A stretch of DNA of 64,000 nucleotides, from the NCBI GenBank assembly GCA_907164885.2, contig OU015492.1, forward strand, positions 191,570,539-191,634,538. The letters are read 5' to 3'. Below the pieces are notes generated by a model, which saw only the letters and a list, made by a program, of their open reading frames with translations, was not told the origin of the DNA and searched no databases. Below are positions 24,000 to 34,214 of the stretch, piece by piece (position 1 is the first letter of the stretch; the number at the start of each line of letters is the position of its first letter). This DNA is from Dolomedes plantarius. Taxonomy: Eukaryota; Arthropoda; Arachnida; Araneae; Dolomedidae. Position numbers and translations under genes: made by a program.

Positions 24000-24710
24000 A
24001 AATGCGTATGAAGAATTTTTATTGTTTTGTTGAGAAAGAATAGCTAAATGAGAATTTTAAAAAGTTTTGGACTTTTGAATCTTTGGGAATAAATGAAAAA
24101 ATAAACTATCAATCTGAAAGTGATGTTGAGGTTTTGTCGGACTTTGAAAAAGACCTAGAATTTGTAAATGGACGATATGATCTCAAACTATTCACTTACT
24201 TTGGGATGAACGTAAACTTGAATCTAAACTTGCATGTAATTGGCTAGTTGCGAAGCGCAGATTTGATAGGTTACGTGATCGATTAAAAATTTACCCCGAA
24301 TTTTCTTAGAGTATAAGCAGATAGTATCTGATCAAATGAAAGTCAACATTGTCTAAAACTGTACTAAAATAGAGCCATAGAACCCTTATTACATGCCTCA
24401 TAGAGAGGTCTTGAAAGAAAGATCGTCAACCACAAAATTGCGAATCGTATTTGACGCGTTTAGTAAAATGAAATGCAAAAACTCGTTAAACGACTGTCTG
24501 AAATCAGGCCCTAATCTGAATCCCAGTGCTTTAGATGTTTTACTAGCCTTTCGTGGATTTAAGGTTGTATTTTGTACCGATATCGAAAAGGTCTTTCTAT
24601 AAATTTGCATAAAAGAATCAGACAGGGATTTTTTGCGAATCATCTGATTTAATGATAGGTGTGAAGATATCTTTCAAATTTTGCGGATGACTCGAGTACC
24701 TTTGGTTTAA
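24000..24710 (+). pseudogene. BEL/Pao reverse transcriptase, 5' part (broken, cut by MITE)
   Basis: Before the polymerase, 'FWTFESLGINEK' matches the linker of the W..E.LGI type. The 69-codon frame at 24393-24602 has 'KLRIVFDAFSKMK', 'SLNDCLKSGPNL' and 'FCTDIEKVFL', fitting the RT fingers/palm with the first catalytic Asp in T-D-I-E-K. It continues in other frames to 'RVP', where the TTAA-flanked MITE interrupts the conserved FGL.S.P motif. The rest of the domain resumes at 25468. Confidence 0.85.
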
Positions 24711-25463
24711 GGGGACTCACTACCCTTAAATCTTTAAAACGTTCGATGTTTTGAAGAATATATATGTTAAAGCCTGATCATTTCTGAACAAAATAAAGCA
24801 AACCGCATGAAAATATTCCGCTTAGTTCCGGAGATATTGATAATCTGAATATTTAATTACTGATCAAGTTTATGGTAAGAAAAATTTTAAACTCATTTTT
24901 CTCAAAATATAATTTTGCATCATTCCGCAACTGATATCTCAAAAACTATGAAACATAATTCCATGAAATTTTCATCACTGCATAATCATGTTATTTTATT
25001 GCGCCTGAACTAGAATTATTGCAATCACTGCACATATTGTTATTTTTTCAGGGGTAAATTAATGCAAAAAGTTAAGGAAATTTTAAGTATATTTTGAGCA
25101 GTTTTAAAAAAATTGAAAAAAAATTTTAATGTTGAATGTTTTATGTTCAATTGTATTTTGAATTTTTTATTTTAAATATAAAACAGGAATTATACATTTA
25201 AGTGTAAAATTAATTTCATAGTTCTGTGCGCAAGCCAATATACAATAAAAATGCTTAAAAAACAAGGTATATCTAAAGCATTTTTAAAAAAAAATTATTT
25301 AAAATTATTTTGAGAGTTGAAAATTTGTTTATTAAAATAAATATATCAATTTATCATATACATAAAATTTGGAAAAATTGGGAGTAAATTGAAATAGTTA
25401 CAAAGAGTCAAAAAGTATGAAAATATGCCTTTTTTCCTCGACTTTAAAGAGTCGTGAGTCCCC
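24711..25463. mobile_element. TTAA-flanked MITE inserted in the BEL/Pao reverse transcriptase (copy 3)
   Basis: TTAA lies at 24707-24710 and 25464-25467. The ends are 'GGGGACTCAC' and 'GTGAGTCCCC', perfect inverted repeats. The insertion falls within the codons for the conserved F-G-L-S/T-S-P segment, since coding homology resumes directly after it. It has no coding capacity. It must be younger than the retrotransposon copy. Confidence 0.9.
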
Positions 25464-25467
25464 TTAA

Positions 25468-26051
25468 AGTACTTCCCATTTTTTCTTGCAGCGACACTCA
25501 AAAATCACATAAAACAGTATAAAGAACAAAATGAGGCAGCTTTTGATATATTGAACAAATTTTTGTACATTGATGATCTTATATTTGGGGGTAGATCTCT
25601 TGAAGAAGCACGATGTCTTGCTGAAGATGCTGCTGATATTTTGAGTAATGCCAGTATGAATTTAAGGAAATTCAATACGAATTCTAAAGAGTTGAGGAAT
25701 TTGGGGATTAACAAGGGAAATCTTAGAGAAGATGGTTGCGCTGTCAAGGTGTTAGGAATGATTTCGGATACAAAGGATGATTTACTAAAGCTGGCAATTA
25801 TTGATTTACTAAAGAATCCGGAAACTGTAAAAATAACCAAATGCTACATTTTACAGTTAGCTGCAAAATTGTTTGACCCATTGGGTTTCGTCGCTCCGTA
25901 CATGATTAGAGTAAAGTGTTTGCTGCAAGAATTGTGGGAACTAGGTTTAAATTGGGATCAGGAAATTCCAAATGAACACAGAATTAAATGGAAATTTGGT
26001 GCTATGAAATGGAAGAGTTACAAGATTGGCGTCTGGAAAGGGGATAAATAG
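25468..26051 (+). pseudogene. BEL/Pao reverse transcriptase, 3' part (YIDDL box)
   Basis: The longest intact piece of the element is 166 codons (25551-26051). It starts near 'NKFLYIDDLIFGGRSL', where Y-I-D-D carries the two metal-binding aspartates of the palm, and runs through 'VLGMISDTKDD' and 'AAKLFDPLGFVAPYM' into the connection region. The upstream codons (25490-25550) read 'LKNHIKQYKEQ' in the same frame. The piece ends at a stop at 26049. Being open for 166 codons does not make it functional, because neighbouring domains are broken. Confidence 0.9.
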
Positions 26052-26520
26052 TTTCGCAACGATTTGCACGATTTGGACTGAAAAGTTGAAGTACATGTAT
26101 TTTGCGACGCAAGTCCAATTGCATTCGGCGCAGTACCACATTTTCGAAATGTTAGAGAAAATAAAATTTGGATAAAATTCATTATGTAAAAAGTCCGAAT
26201 AGCCTCGTTAAAAAATCTTACTCTTTCACGGTTAGAGCTAATGAGTACACTAATCGGAGCGATAATGGCTAGTTACCTGCAAAGACTATTCGAACAGAAA
26301 TCACCCAACATAGTACAGTGGTCAGATATCACAATATCGTGCATTGGATCAAGGGCGTAGAAAAGAACTGGAAGCCATTTGTGTCAAATCGCTTCACAGA
26401 AATCCATGAACTGGGACCACTGTCTTGGAAAACAGGATACCGCGGACATGCTGACAAGGTGTGTACCACTCAAAGAACTCATTGACATTACACTCTGGCG
26501 ACAGGGACCACCTTGGCTGC
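26052..26520 (+). pseudogene. BEL/Pao RNase H-like region (broken)
   Basis: In shifted frames I read 'VFCDASPIAFGAVPHF' (D-A-S with the first catalytic Asp), 'LTLSRLELMS' (E in S-R-L-E-L) and 'IVQWSDITISCI' (D in W-S-D). These are followed by 'HCLGKQDTADMLTRCVP', matching the H.PG.ENPAD..TRG signature, and 'LWRQGPPWL'. The family domain degrades RNA in the RNA-DNA hybrid. Stops and frameshifts separate the blocks. Confidence 0.8.
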
Positions 26521-26899
26521 CCACTACTACCTGGCCAGGCGTAAAGATTCTGGAGCTTGATGTGGATCACCTGCTCAGAGAAAGCAAAAAGAACTTCGAT
26601 GTCCAATGTCCTGATCATCCAGTTGTAAGGCAGTTGCAAGACGAAGAAACCGTGGAAAGACAGACTGTGGAAATTGGTGTGAACGTAAATCCCGGGGATT
26701 TTGAACTGATCCATAACAAAATTCTTAAATTTTCATCCTGAAACAAAATGCAGTGGATACTAGCATGGTGTCTTCGCTTCACTGAGAACTGCAAAACTGT
26801 GAAGGAGAGGAAATTCGGCTTCCTAACAACAGAGGATCTCTGAACAGCATCCAAGACGGTGATCAAAATTGTTCATCACTAATAATTTAAGACTGAGAT

Positions 26900-27717
26900 C
26901 GACACTCTTAAAAGACAAAAACCGACTGCCGTGAATAGTCCAATTGTCTTTCTTGCACCGTTCCTGGACTCGCAAGGTCTCCTTCGAGTGGGAGACAGAT
27001 TGGGCGAATTTACCAGAAGGAAGAAAGCAAGCCATCATTCTACCGAAACACCATCATGTGACTAAGGTGATAATCTGCCACTTCCACGAAATATATCTGC
27101 ATGGTGGTGTTCATCTAGTGCTGACTGCGCTTGCAACACAGTACTGGATTATCAGTGGAAAACGGCTTGTGAAAAGCCTGTTATTCCATTGCACCAGGTG
27201 TCATCGGCAAAGAGCCAGAACCATGACACAGTTCATGGCTGATCTTCCATCAGCTAGAGTCAACCCTTCACTTATGTTTTCCTATGAAGCTACTGATTTT
27301 GCAGGACCATTTTCTTTGACGACAAGAAAAGGTAGGGGTGTAATATCCTTTTAGGGATATGTGTGCTTTTTTGTGTCTCAGTATAAAGCCTGTCCTTATT
27401 GAGTTTGTCAGTGATTGCTGAAATTGTCTGAAGCTTTCATAGCCTCGTTGAGACGTTTCACGTCTCATCGAGGAAAACCAAAAAAATTTTGGAGTGACTG
27501 TGGTACGAATTATACTTGTGCCACAAAAGAGCTCCAATGGTTGATCATTTTGCGTTTAAATTCGGAAAAGGTTCAGACCCACTTTATAAATGAGAGTGTA
27601 AAATGGCAATTTAACGCCCTTGAAGCCCCACATCAAGGCGGTATTTGGGAGGCTGCAGTTAAAACTTTTAAAACACACTTGAAAACGAACTGTAGGAGAG
27701 CAAATTTTGCCAACTGA
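26900..27717 (+). pseudogene. BEL/Pao integrase (H2C2 finger plus DDE core, broken)
   Basis: The 136-codon frame 26944-27354 has the zinc-binding pattern H-X3-H ('HEIYLHGGVH') followed by C-X2-C ('FHCTRCHR'), then 'YEATDFAGPF' with the first catalytic Asp. After a stop, the 100-codon frame 27415-27717 gives 'FWSDCGTNYTCATKEL' with the second Asp and 'APHQGGIWEAAVKTF' with the Glu. The complete D-D-E set is therefore recognisable across two frames. In intact elements it joins the cDNA to the chromosome. Confidence 0.85.
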
Positions 27718-28190
27718 AGAATTTTTTACCTTAATATACCAGGTAGAGGCTTGCCTCGATCCGTGTCCTTTAACGCCAATGTCATTAGATGATCCTGAAA
27801 ATTTTGAAGATTTGACCCCTGGTCATTTCATTATTCGTACTGCATTAACTGCATTGCCAAATCAGGATTTCAAACAGGATAAGTTGGTCCACTTCAGCGG
27901 TGGAATTTGGTACAACAAATATTGCAACGGTTTTGGAAAAATGGTCTACTGATTATCTGTCATCTTTGCAAAAGAGTAACAAATGGATTAAACCAAGGAA
28001 AATATAAAATTGATGGATTTCATATTAATTCAGAAGGACGGAGTACCCTCATTAACATGGAAATTAGGTAGAGTAATTGAGTTGTACCCTGGGTTGGAAT
28101 TTAAGGTAACAGTTGAAAAGTTAAAACAGTAAATGGTGAATATAAGAGACCCATTGTAAAGTTATCACCATTGCCAATCAATTGGTGATT
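27718..28190 (+). pseudogene. BEL/Pao C-terminal DUF5641-like region
   Basis: An 81-codon frame (27707-27952) contains 'LDDPENFEDLTPGHFIIR' and 'ALTALPNQDF', which match the DUF5641 domain that closes many BEL/Pao polyproteins. After stops, 'WKLGRVIELYPG' near 28060 is the end of that domain. Its role is unclear. Confidence 0.75.
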
Positions 28191-28576
28191 GAAAGTAAAA
28201 GATAATTCTTGAAATGTGTGCTCTCAAATTTTAATTTTCTAATTTTGTTTTGATGCTATTCATTCATTGAATTTCTTAGATTTTGCTAAGTGGTTGCTGT
28301 GTTTATTGTGCAATGTGTTTAAATTGTGCTGCTCTTACAGTATATGGTATTTAATTTTCTTGAAAGCCTTTTAGTGGGTATTTTTTATTGATGGCTCTAA
28401 GTTATTGATCATTGATATAAATTTCATGATTTATATTCTTTAAGAAACAATTTAGTGAAGAAATCTAATGGTGAAATTGCTTATTTGCGTTTTATAAGTT
28501 TTTGTTAAATATTAGTGTTCTACTTTATAAGTGTTTTTCAATTTGATGGACCCTTAAGGTTCATGGCGGGGAAGTA

Positions 28577-28866
28577 TGTTAGTGTCATCTTTAAGAAGAA
28601 AACATCTTTGACTTCAGCGCCAGCGGATTTGTGAATTTTAAAAGGCCACGCCCTCGGCACGTGTAGAGACTATATATACCGCACGCTAAAACTCCCCCGC
28701 AGAACTGCGAAAGAGCTAGCTAGCATTTGCTATTATCATTTAATTCATCTGCATTGTCATCTTGTAAATAAGGGATTGATTTGGATAAATCGGCGTTTGA
28801 AGTTTTGTTTGTTGACGTCTCTTTAAATTGAAGTTTGAAATATAATATTTAGTAGTTGTCGTAACA
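28577..28866 (+). repeat. BEL/Pao 3' LTR
   Basis: It begins 'TGTTAGTGTCATC' directly after the polypurine tract 'GGCGGGGAAG' plus TA, and ends 'GTTGTCGTAACA'. It differs from the 5' LTR by scattered substitutions and a few small indels, for example a duplicated CTAG near 28725. Confidence 0.9.
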
Positions 28867-29046
28867 TTATGGGAATAAGAAACAAACAGTTAAGTTTCAA
28901 AACCTCTCTTATGCATTGTAATGAACATTTACTATAAAAATCAATATGTACTTCATTTATCACGCCATAAAAAATAACTTATCATAGACTAAACTTCTGA
29001 TGAGATTAGATTATTCGGTAAAGAATTGTGAATATTTAACAGTTAA

Positions 29047-29735
29047 GGGGGTCAAGGGCACATTTTGAAAAAAAATTTATTTATTGAGTTAAAATTTGAA
29101 TTTTTTTCTGATGGTTAACCATATAATTTGTAAAAAAAATCACACCATAAAACTTCTCAAAAAGTTTTTAAAAATTTTTAAAATTTAAAAGTTTTAATAA
29201 AAGTGGAGTAATTTAAAATCGTTATAACTCGAAATATTATTTGTCGAATTTCAAATTTTTTTCATTTAATTAAACAGAAATATATAAATTTTAATTTTGA
29301 TTCACCATTTTTTAAAATAATAATTTTTTAAAAAATTAAAAAATTTTAGATTAAAAATTACGAAAAAAATTATGTAACTTATTTTTTAAAAATCATATTT
29401 TCCAAAGTAAATATTTTTTTCAAATTTTCTGAATCAAAATTAAAGTTGAAAAAGACATGTTTCAAGTTTCAATCATTTATCTTTAACGGTTCTTGACTTA
29501 TAACAATTTAAAGACGAGAAATGGGGAAAAAACCCACCATGCAGAAAAACGCACTTACAGGTTTAAATAACGATTGGCTACTATCAGAATGTTGAAAAAA
29601 AAATAATAATTTCTCTTGTTCTAATTAAGATAGAAACATGATTTAAACGTCATTTTAAGCGCAAAATAACACAAAAATTTTAAATGCAATAAAAAATTTT
29701 TCGAAAATTCGAACAATTTTGTGCCCTGGACCCCC
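29047..29735. mobile_element. TTAA-flanked MITE, GGGG-ended family, copy 4
   Basis: TTAA lies at 29043-29046 and 29736-29739. The ends 'GGGGGTCAAGGGCAC' and the complement of 'GTGCCCTGGACCCCC' are inverted repeats. The interior is AT-rich and has no coding capacity. Confidence 0.85.
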
Positions 29736-29739
29736 TTAA

Positions 29740-30455
29740 AATATAGATTGAAGTATATTGCAATAAAAAATTATTGATAAAATTTATAAGCATTGTCGAT
29801 TTAAAAACTTCCTACCGAAATCTACCAACACATTTTTTCTTACATTAAAATCACAAATTCAGTAATTTACTAATAGAATGAAAGATAAAACGAACTTAAA
29901 ACGAAAGAAATACAAGATTTAAGGTTCTCACACATCGGCGGAACGTCAGATAGTCAGAAAGCTGTCCTGAAGTTCACTTAAAAAGAGGGGAGGGTGACAT
30001 TATTCTGTAAAATGTTGCTTCACTAACGCTTGACAGCCAGAAAGATCACCGTTGGACCATTAGGGAGAGTAGAGAAAATATATTTATGTATTAAACAAAA
30101 TCCCCATAGTCTGAAAGACTCTAACAAAAACTGTAACAAAAATTAAACACGTGGTTAACACCCTGCCTCCTTTTGCGTAAAACCCAAAACCTTTTGCGTT
30201 GTCCACTACCAAAGTTGGTGGTAGAATGTAAGGGATTGACTTCGCAATATGAGATTCTCTTACGTCACTGGGATAGTCTGGTGCCCTGACACTTTGAAGT
30301 CCAGAAGCTTTTAAGTCCACTTAACACTGGCTTTGAAGTCCCCAAGCCAAGCCTCGATCCCCAATCCTCACCGGCCGTTATTACAAGTCGTAAAAGAAAA
30401 GGAAAAAAAGTTGTACCTTCGATTTATTACTTGGTGGAAACTTGTGGAATAGGAT
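29740..30455. other. Nothing recognised
   Basis: About 0.7 kb with a 78-codon minus-strand frame at 30084-30320 that has no known motif. The 30170-30370 part is slightly richer in GC. Confidence 0.45.
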
Positions 30456-30637
30456 TAAGGCTCTGTGCACGAGCGATCCGGTGTCGTTGCGGCACGCAGT
30501 TGCGATCAGGAGCACATAGAGTTGAACTAATCGATTCACACGGACGTAGGCGTCGTCGGTTAGTTCAACTCTATTGTACTCCTGATAGCAACTCCGGTGC
30601 CGCAACGACACCGGATCGCTCGTGTGCACCGAGACTA
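30456..30637. mobile_element. Palindromic foldback MITE, PIF/Harbinger-like ends
   Basis: Long arms pair almost perfectly: 'GTGCACGAGCGATCCGGTGT' at the left with the complement of 'ACACCGGATCGCTCGTG' at the right, and further in 'AGAGTTGAACTAA' with 'TTAGTTCAACTCT'. The ends 'GGCTCTGTGCAC' resemble PIF/Harbinger termini and TTA/TAA flanks them. The 95- and 82-codon frames that cross it on both strands are by-products of the palindrome. Confidence 0.8.
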
Positions 30638-31093
30638 ACAGAAACGCGCGACTTCTTAAAATCCACAATAAAAAATTAAAATTGCGACAAGATCTAGACT
30701 GTTCCCAAGCATTCCGGACAACGTCATGTGGGATTGTCTCTATGGAAAATTATCTATTCAATAATCCATTGAGGTAATAACACTTAATGCTCCCTGTCTT
30801 GATGAAGAAATATGTCAATCACTTCGAACTAGTTGTCACTCTTACAATTCCATGTGGACTTCAAGAAGGTATGCTTTCTTGTTACATGTGTCTGATTCTG
30901 GTGTTTTATTTGATGTTATTTCCTGATATCCTGATAATATTAACACAGTAAAAATATTTTGCAAAGAGGTATTCATATTTTAGGGAAACAAAAAACACTT
31001 TTAGCGAAATGTGCAAGAACATGTATTTGTTTTATATGTATTTCATGTGAGAAATGCGAAAAATTTCAAACTTAAATTGAAAAAGAATCATCT
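30638..31093. other. Nothing recognised
   Basis: AT-rich spacer between two DNA elements. Confidence 0.5.
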
Positions 31094-31638
31094 ATCGTAT
31101 TTACTCGTGTATAGGCCGCGTGCGTGTATAAGCCGCATCTGAATTTTGAGACAACCTTTGTGGAATTTTTTTTCTTAATTCCGTTGTAGACTCAAAGTAG
31201 TATCGTGCTGCGAAATGTAGCAATGTCGTACATTCCTTAGAGTTCTGTGTTCGCCTAACAATATCAGGTACAGACTTAGCTGATCGTGGTGAAACTACAG
31301 TGTTAAAAAAAGATGATTATATATATATATATATACACTAGTACACTTAGGAATTATTTCGCACGAAGACAAACTCTTGGAAACTCAAAACAGTTTTATT
31401 AAATAGTCCTAAGGTATAATATATACGAACAATATTTACAATACATTGAATTGCCGTGGGCATGATATGGTGTAATAGGTTGTAAGGTATATAGATACTA
31501 ATGTTTTATGGTAGTAAAGTGTTCTAAACTAAAGGGTGTTTACTTATTTAATTTTAAAATTTCGTGTATACGCCTCACCCCATTTTTACAGGCATATTTT
31601 ATGAAATAAAAGTGTGGCATATACACGCGTAAATACGG
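31094..31638. mobile_element. TA-flanked DNA element with 'CGTATTTAC' ends
   Basis: The left end 'CGTATTTACTCGTGTATA' and the complement of the right end 'TATACACGCGTAAATACG' form inverted repeats of about 20 bp. TA flanks both (31092-31093 and 31639-31640). The centre holds a short (TA)n tract. No transposase is visible and the superfamily is unassigned. Confidence 0.7.
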
Positions 31639-31640
31639 TA

Positions 31641-32633
31641 CTTCCTAATTATCAATTTACTTTTCGTTTTACCTTCCAATAGCCTTTAGAAATGCAAAAA
31701 TGTATCCGACAAATTATAATTGAAACCTCAAAGGAATAGGGGAATTCCTGGGATAGACAAGATACTGAAATAAAAAGCAAAGGGAGAGAATGTGCCAGTG
31801 ACTTTGTCTTCGTAAAAATAAAATTTATGTATGTCAGTTTTAGTTTACTAATTTTTACCAATTTTCCTAATTATGCTTCAATATGGTTCGTGATCCCAGA
31901 AAATGTATATGCTATTACTCCTTAGAAAACGTATCCAGTTAATTTATCAAATTTGAATCTAGATTCTTTTTCAAGATTGGAAGAGATTTTTACTTATCTT
32001 ATTACGGTTATTTTTACTCTTGCACAGGTCTGTTAAGACTTATCCTTGTATTGTATATAAGAAAAATGATCGTATTGCGCAAATAAAATTAGTGCCCACT
32101 TTATGAGATATATCAGCTTTATCTTGCAGTATTGCTTATCGAGAAAAGAACCTAGGAATCAAATTAGGATTTCGGAAAGCATTAATAAACAAACACAGAA
32201 ATCAAGTTACGTCAGAAGCATACAGCTAATATAAAAGGTCGCGTTTTCCTGTATCAATACTCTTGTTTTTAAAAAGAAGTCACTTCGTTTCGTTAAAGGA
32301 ATGAAAGGGCAGTTCTGAAAAATATTGAAAATTCTTGCTTTAAAAACATATTTTTTTAAAAGTATTAATAATGAGTTATTTCTTCGGTGAGAACATGCTC
32401 TATTATTCCATAGGTAGTAAAAGTATGTTTGGGATAAGAGAATTACACGTTGTTATATCACGTTGTAATATCTGAGATGAGCAAACCACTCGTCCAAATG
32501 GGGACAAAATATTTTATTTAGGGAAGGACGCCATAAGTACTTTCAGTTACATAACCACACCTTAATCCCCATTTCAGTTAAGCCTTTTTTTACTAACAAG
32601 GTTTCCCCGTAATATTGTCTTATTAAAGACATA
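31641..32633. other. Nothing recognised
   Basis: AT-rich. The 69-codon minus-strand frame at 31652-31861 lacks identifiable features. Confidence 0.5.
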
Positions 32634-33316
32634 ACTATATTTAATAAGGGCGCGGTGGCCCATTTGGAAAGAGCAGCGAGCCAGTGATCCGAAGGTCCCT
32701 GGTACGATGCTTGATGCTGCAAATCCACCGCCGTGTTTACTAATGCTTACTCGACAGCAACGAAAGACGGACACATTTTGTCACCTGTGGCTGTCATAAA
32801 ATCCTTCACACCGTTAGGAGACGGGGACAAGAGGCAATTTATTTGCGCATGTGCATAATCTTCTCTTTCTATTCTGATTGGCTGTCGAACATGGCGGCAG
32901 AGACGAAAGTTGAACTTTTTCCAACTTGAAATCGCAGAGACCAGAGACGGAGACGAACCGAGGGAGTGAAAATTTGCTTCTAATACGCATGCGCAGCAAC
33001 GAAGATACATGATTTTTGTCTCCGTCACCGTTGTTGTGGAGTAAGCATGATGGTGGCCGGGGCATGTAAAATAGGTCGTGGCTGCAATGTCCTCCATGTT
33101 CTCAAATTTACCTCTGGAAGTGTGGGGTCAAGTGTTCCGGTCTCGTCACTTGACTCGGTTCAAAATTACGGGACCGGTCATTTAGCCAAGTCGGACTCCG
33201 ACCCTTGTGGTGATAATTCAATACAGGAGCCGCTCCTTTCAGCCCAATAGCCTATTAGGACCTGGTGAATAGCACCTCCAACCAGGGGGCATTATCAACA
33301 ACAACACTATATTTAA
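32634..33316 (+). mobile_element. tRNA-derived SINE with 11-bp target-site duplications and a nested MITE
   Basis: The body at 32645-33305 lies between perfect copies of 'ACTATATTTAA' (32634-32644 and 33306-33316). The head 'GGGCGCGGTGGCCCATTTGG' and a decayed B box are tRNA-like. The body carries 'GGCTGCAATGTCCTCCA' and 'GTTCCGGTCTCGTCACTTGA', shared with the SINEs at 42802 and 46628. It ends in a CAACAACAA tail. The MITE at 32756-33045 interrupts it. Several short open frames on both strands here are not genes. Confidence 0.9.
32756..33045. mobile_element. MITE nested inside the SINE
   Basis: The ends 'CTTACTCGACAGCAACG' and the complement of 'CGTTGTTGTGGAGTAAG' are inverted repeats. The SINE sequence is continuous across the insertion: 'GTTTACTAATG' on the left joins 'ATGGTGGCC' on the right. 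An ATG triplet is present on both sides, one base off the right end, so a 3-bp target duplication (PIF/Harbinger-like) is possible. Confidence 0.85.
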
Positions 33317-33753
33317 ATATTTTTGGAATTTGATAAAAACGAAATGAATGTCTGTAGTGGTTTTTCATTATTATTCTGGATAAAAAGGAATATTTAATTT
33401 TCATACATGCAAATACTTTGATCATCTCGAGCATAAGTTATGAAGAACCTCTCATTCAAACATATTATACCCTACCAACTACATAAATTCAATCAGTATT
33501 TTTATTCCTCTTGGATTAGCTTTGAATCTTAATTCATTCATGTACATTATCTTTGCATTCCTTATACAGCTTCATTTTCATAGGTGTATGTAAATAGATG
33601 TGAATCATTGCGAATGTTCAATTGGCCCTACACATTCACGAGAGTTATGAGAAAGGAGGAAGAGTCAGCGAATATCATGTCGGGCTATAGCCCTTCGAGC
33701 CTAAGTACAAGAATCTGCAGTTTCTACTATCGTGATAGTCATGAGTATTTAAA
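33317..33753. other. Nothing recognised
   Basis: AT-rich lead-in to the diverged repeat array. The 133-codon plus-strand frame at 33584-33985 begins here but runs through the repeat units and shows no family motif. I do not accept it as a gene. Confidence 0.5.
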
Positions 33754-34214
33754 TGTCAACGTTTTAAATATTGCTTATTTTCCCCTATTGATCGGCTTTT
33801 TAGTTGTTAGACAACATTTATTGTTTTCCGAGGTCAACAATTCTCGACTTGGATCCCTCGCATTATTCCTGGTTGAAGTCGGATCAACTTGTCGTTTGTG
33901 CCACCCTCTTGAGAACGTAGCCTGCAAGCCACCTATATCTCAATTTTCTATCGAGTGGGAACGTTTTAAATATCGTTTACTTTGACCTAGTATTCCTGGC
34001 ACTGACCAATGTAGCTGATTTATCTAGACTCGGGTCAGTCGTATTATCTCAGATAGAACCGCGACCTTGTATTTTTTGTTACTGACGGAATATTCTTCTT
34101 TAGATAGCTGTTTTCTGGAGGTCTCTAGCTTAATTATTGGTCGAGTAACAAGGTTTTAAATATCGCTTTCCTTTTCTAAGTTATCCTGGCATTAAGCAAT
34201 GCACCTTACTATTG

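Larger units (their letters stand above)
21652..28866 (+). mobile_element. Decayed BEL/Pao LTR retrotransposon, about 7.2 kb including a nested MITE
   Basis: Two LTRs of about 290 bp flank, in order, gag-like, zinc-knuckle, aspartic-protease, reverse transcriptase, RNase H, integrase and C-terminal domains, which is the BEL/Pao order. By eye the LTRs differ at roughly one position in ten, so the insertion is old. Downstream of the 5' LTR, 'TTGGGGCCCATACCCGG' is a possible primer-binding site. Upstream of the 3' LTR, 'GGCGGGGAAG' is a polypurine tract. No matching 4-6 bp target duplication is visible. Every domain carries stops or frameshifts. Confidence 0.9.

Noticed and set aside
30381..30679. 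Overlapping 95- and 82-codon frames on opposite strands
   Set aside because: Both are products of the palindromic MITE; their similar peptide strings arise because the arms mirror each other.
32747..33097. 116- and 83-codon minus-strand frames
   Set aside because: They cover the MITE nested in the SINE and cross its boundary, so they are not host genes.
33584..33985. 133-codon plus-strand open frame
   Set aside because: It crosses diverged tandem repeat units, has no family motif and shows no splice or start context that sets it apart from chance.
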